NCBI RefSeq assembly: GCF_023954335.1
Contig: NZ_JAMLIE010000002.1
Coordinates: 558,001-622,000, forward strand
Direction of reading: 5' to 3'
Source of the DNA: Aquamicrobium sp.
GTDB taxonomy: Bacteria > Pseudomonadota > Alphaproteobacteria > Rhizobiales > Rhizobiaceae
Length of the DNA: 64,000 nucleotides
Under the pieces are notes generated by a model. The model made no database searches. It had not been told where the DNA came from and saw only the letters and a list, made by a program, of their open reading frames with translations. Positions 63,967 through 64,000 of the stretch are shown here, in pieces. Within the stretch, counting starts at the first letter, position 1; the number at the start of each line of letters is the position of its first letter. The translations under genes were made by a program, and so were the position numbers.

Positions 63967-64000
63967 ATGGCCGGACTGGCGGCGCTTACTCTGGCCTACA
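63967..64000 (+). CDS. Start of a probable MFS transporter (cut by window end)
   Basis: Only 11 codons are visible from ATG 63967, reading MAGLAALTLAY, with GGGAAA about eight bases upstream. This opening resembles the first helix of MFS transporters in related genomes (MAGLAALTLAYVLSQ..), but eleven residues do not prove it. The 234 bp before it, after the helicase terminator, show nothing else. Confidence 0.4.
   Translation, partial: MAGLAALTLAY

Overview
The window is about 66% GC chromosomal DNA from an alphaproteobacterium, most likely order Hyphomicrobiales (Rhizobiales), Phyllobacteriaceae/Mesorhizobium-like. Pointers: a permuted two-piece tmRNA with tag ANDNYAEARLAA, SspB-alpha, DUF4169, DUF1476 (ATP synthase zeta), LexA boxes of the GTTC-N7-GTTC type, mosaic palindromic intergenic repeats, and a clade I nos cluster. 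No phage, IS or CRISPR was seen; most genes are core.

Layout. 1-13 kb: a truncated hexapeptide acetyltransferase, a small secreted Gly/Asn-rich protein, a beta-barrel-like protein below a perfect FNR/FixK box, uvrD/pcrA with an in-frame palindromic insertion, a thioesterase divergent from a D-lactate-type dehydrogenase over a duplicated palindrome, a giant AsmA-like protein flanked by intergenic repeats, and the sspB-DUF4169-RHH operon. 13-22.5 kb: tmRNA (ssrA), thyA-folA, two short membrane-protein genes, tRNA-Leu(GAG), lipB, trmJ-murI-MurI-like, rpsD, ttcA and an MFS pump. 22.6-30 kb: purC-purS-(coiled coil)-purQ-(lipoprotein), a MocR regulator with a divergent DUF1127 gene, then purL-bolA-grxD. 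30-35 kb: zeta subunit, aldolase, EamA transporter, acyl-CoA thioesterase, HxlR regulator/FMN reductase pair and dadA.

35.6-50.6 kb is the physiological core. It holds nosRZDFYLX (nitrous oxide reductase and maturation), a divergent ferritin-like protein, an operon DUF6455-ubiT-ubiU-ubiV-unknown for O2-independent ubiquinone hydroxylation, and a divergent UbiD-family decarboxylase. A perfect 18-bp palindrome with core TTGCG-N4-CGCAA lies between the ubi operon and ubiD, and a related hybrid TTGAT-N4-CGCAA site lies between nosR and the ferritin-like gene. The likely logic is that an NnrR/FNR-family regulator turns on N2O respiration and anaerobic quinone supply together.

50.8-64 kb: a TRAP transporter whose DctM gene carries four apparent frameshifts, a saccharopine/lysine dehydrogenase-like enzyme divergent from an Lrp regulator, adenine deaminase, a DUF900 lipoprotein hydrolase, trkH, ilvA, DUF1697, a DEAD-box helicase, and the first codons of a probable MFS transporter.

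The least expected item is a 28-codon membrane-peptide gene at 16649-16735 (minus) whose promoter (-35 TTGACG, 17-bp spacer, -10 CATTAT) is overlaid by two overlapping LexA boxes. By architecture it resembles the SOS-induced cell-division inhibitor SidA of Caulobacter. Other leads are a second MurI-like protein with both catalytic cysteines replaced by serine, and dispersed repeats that supply the stop codons of neighbouring genes.
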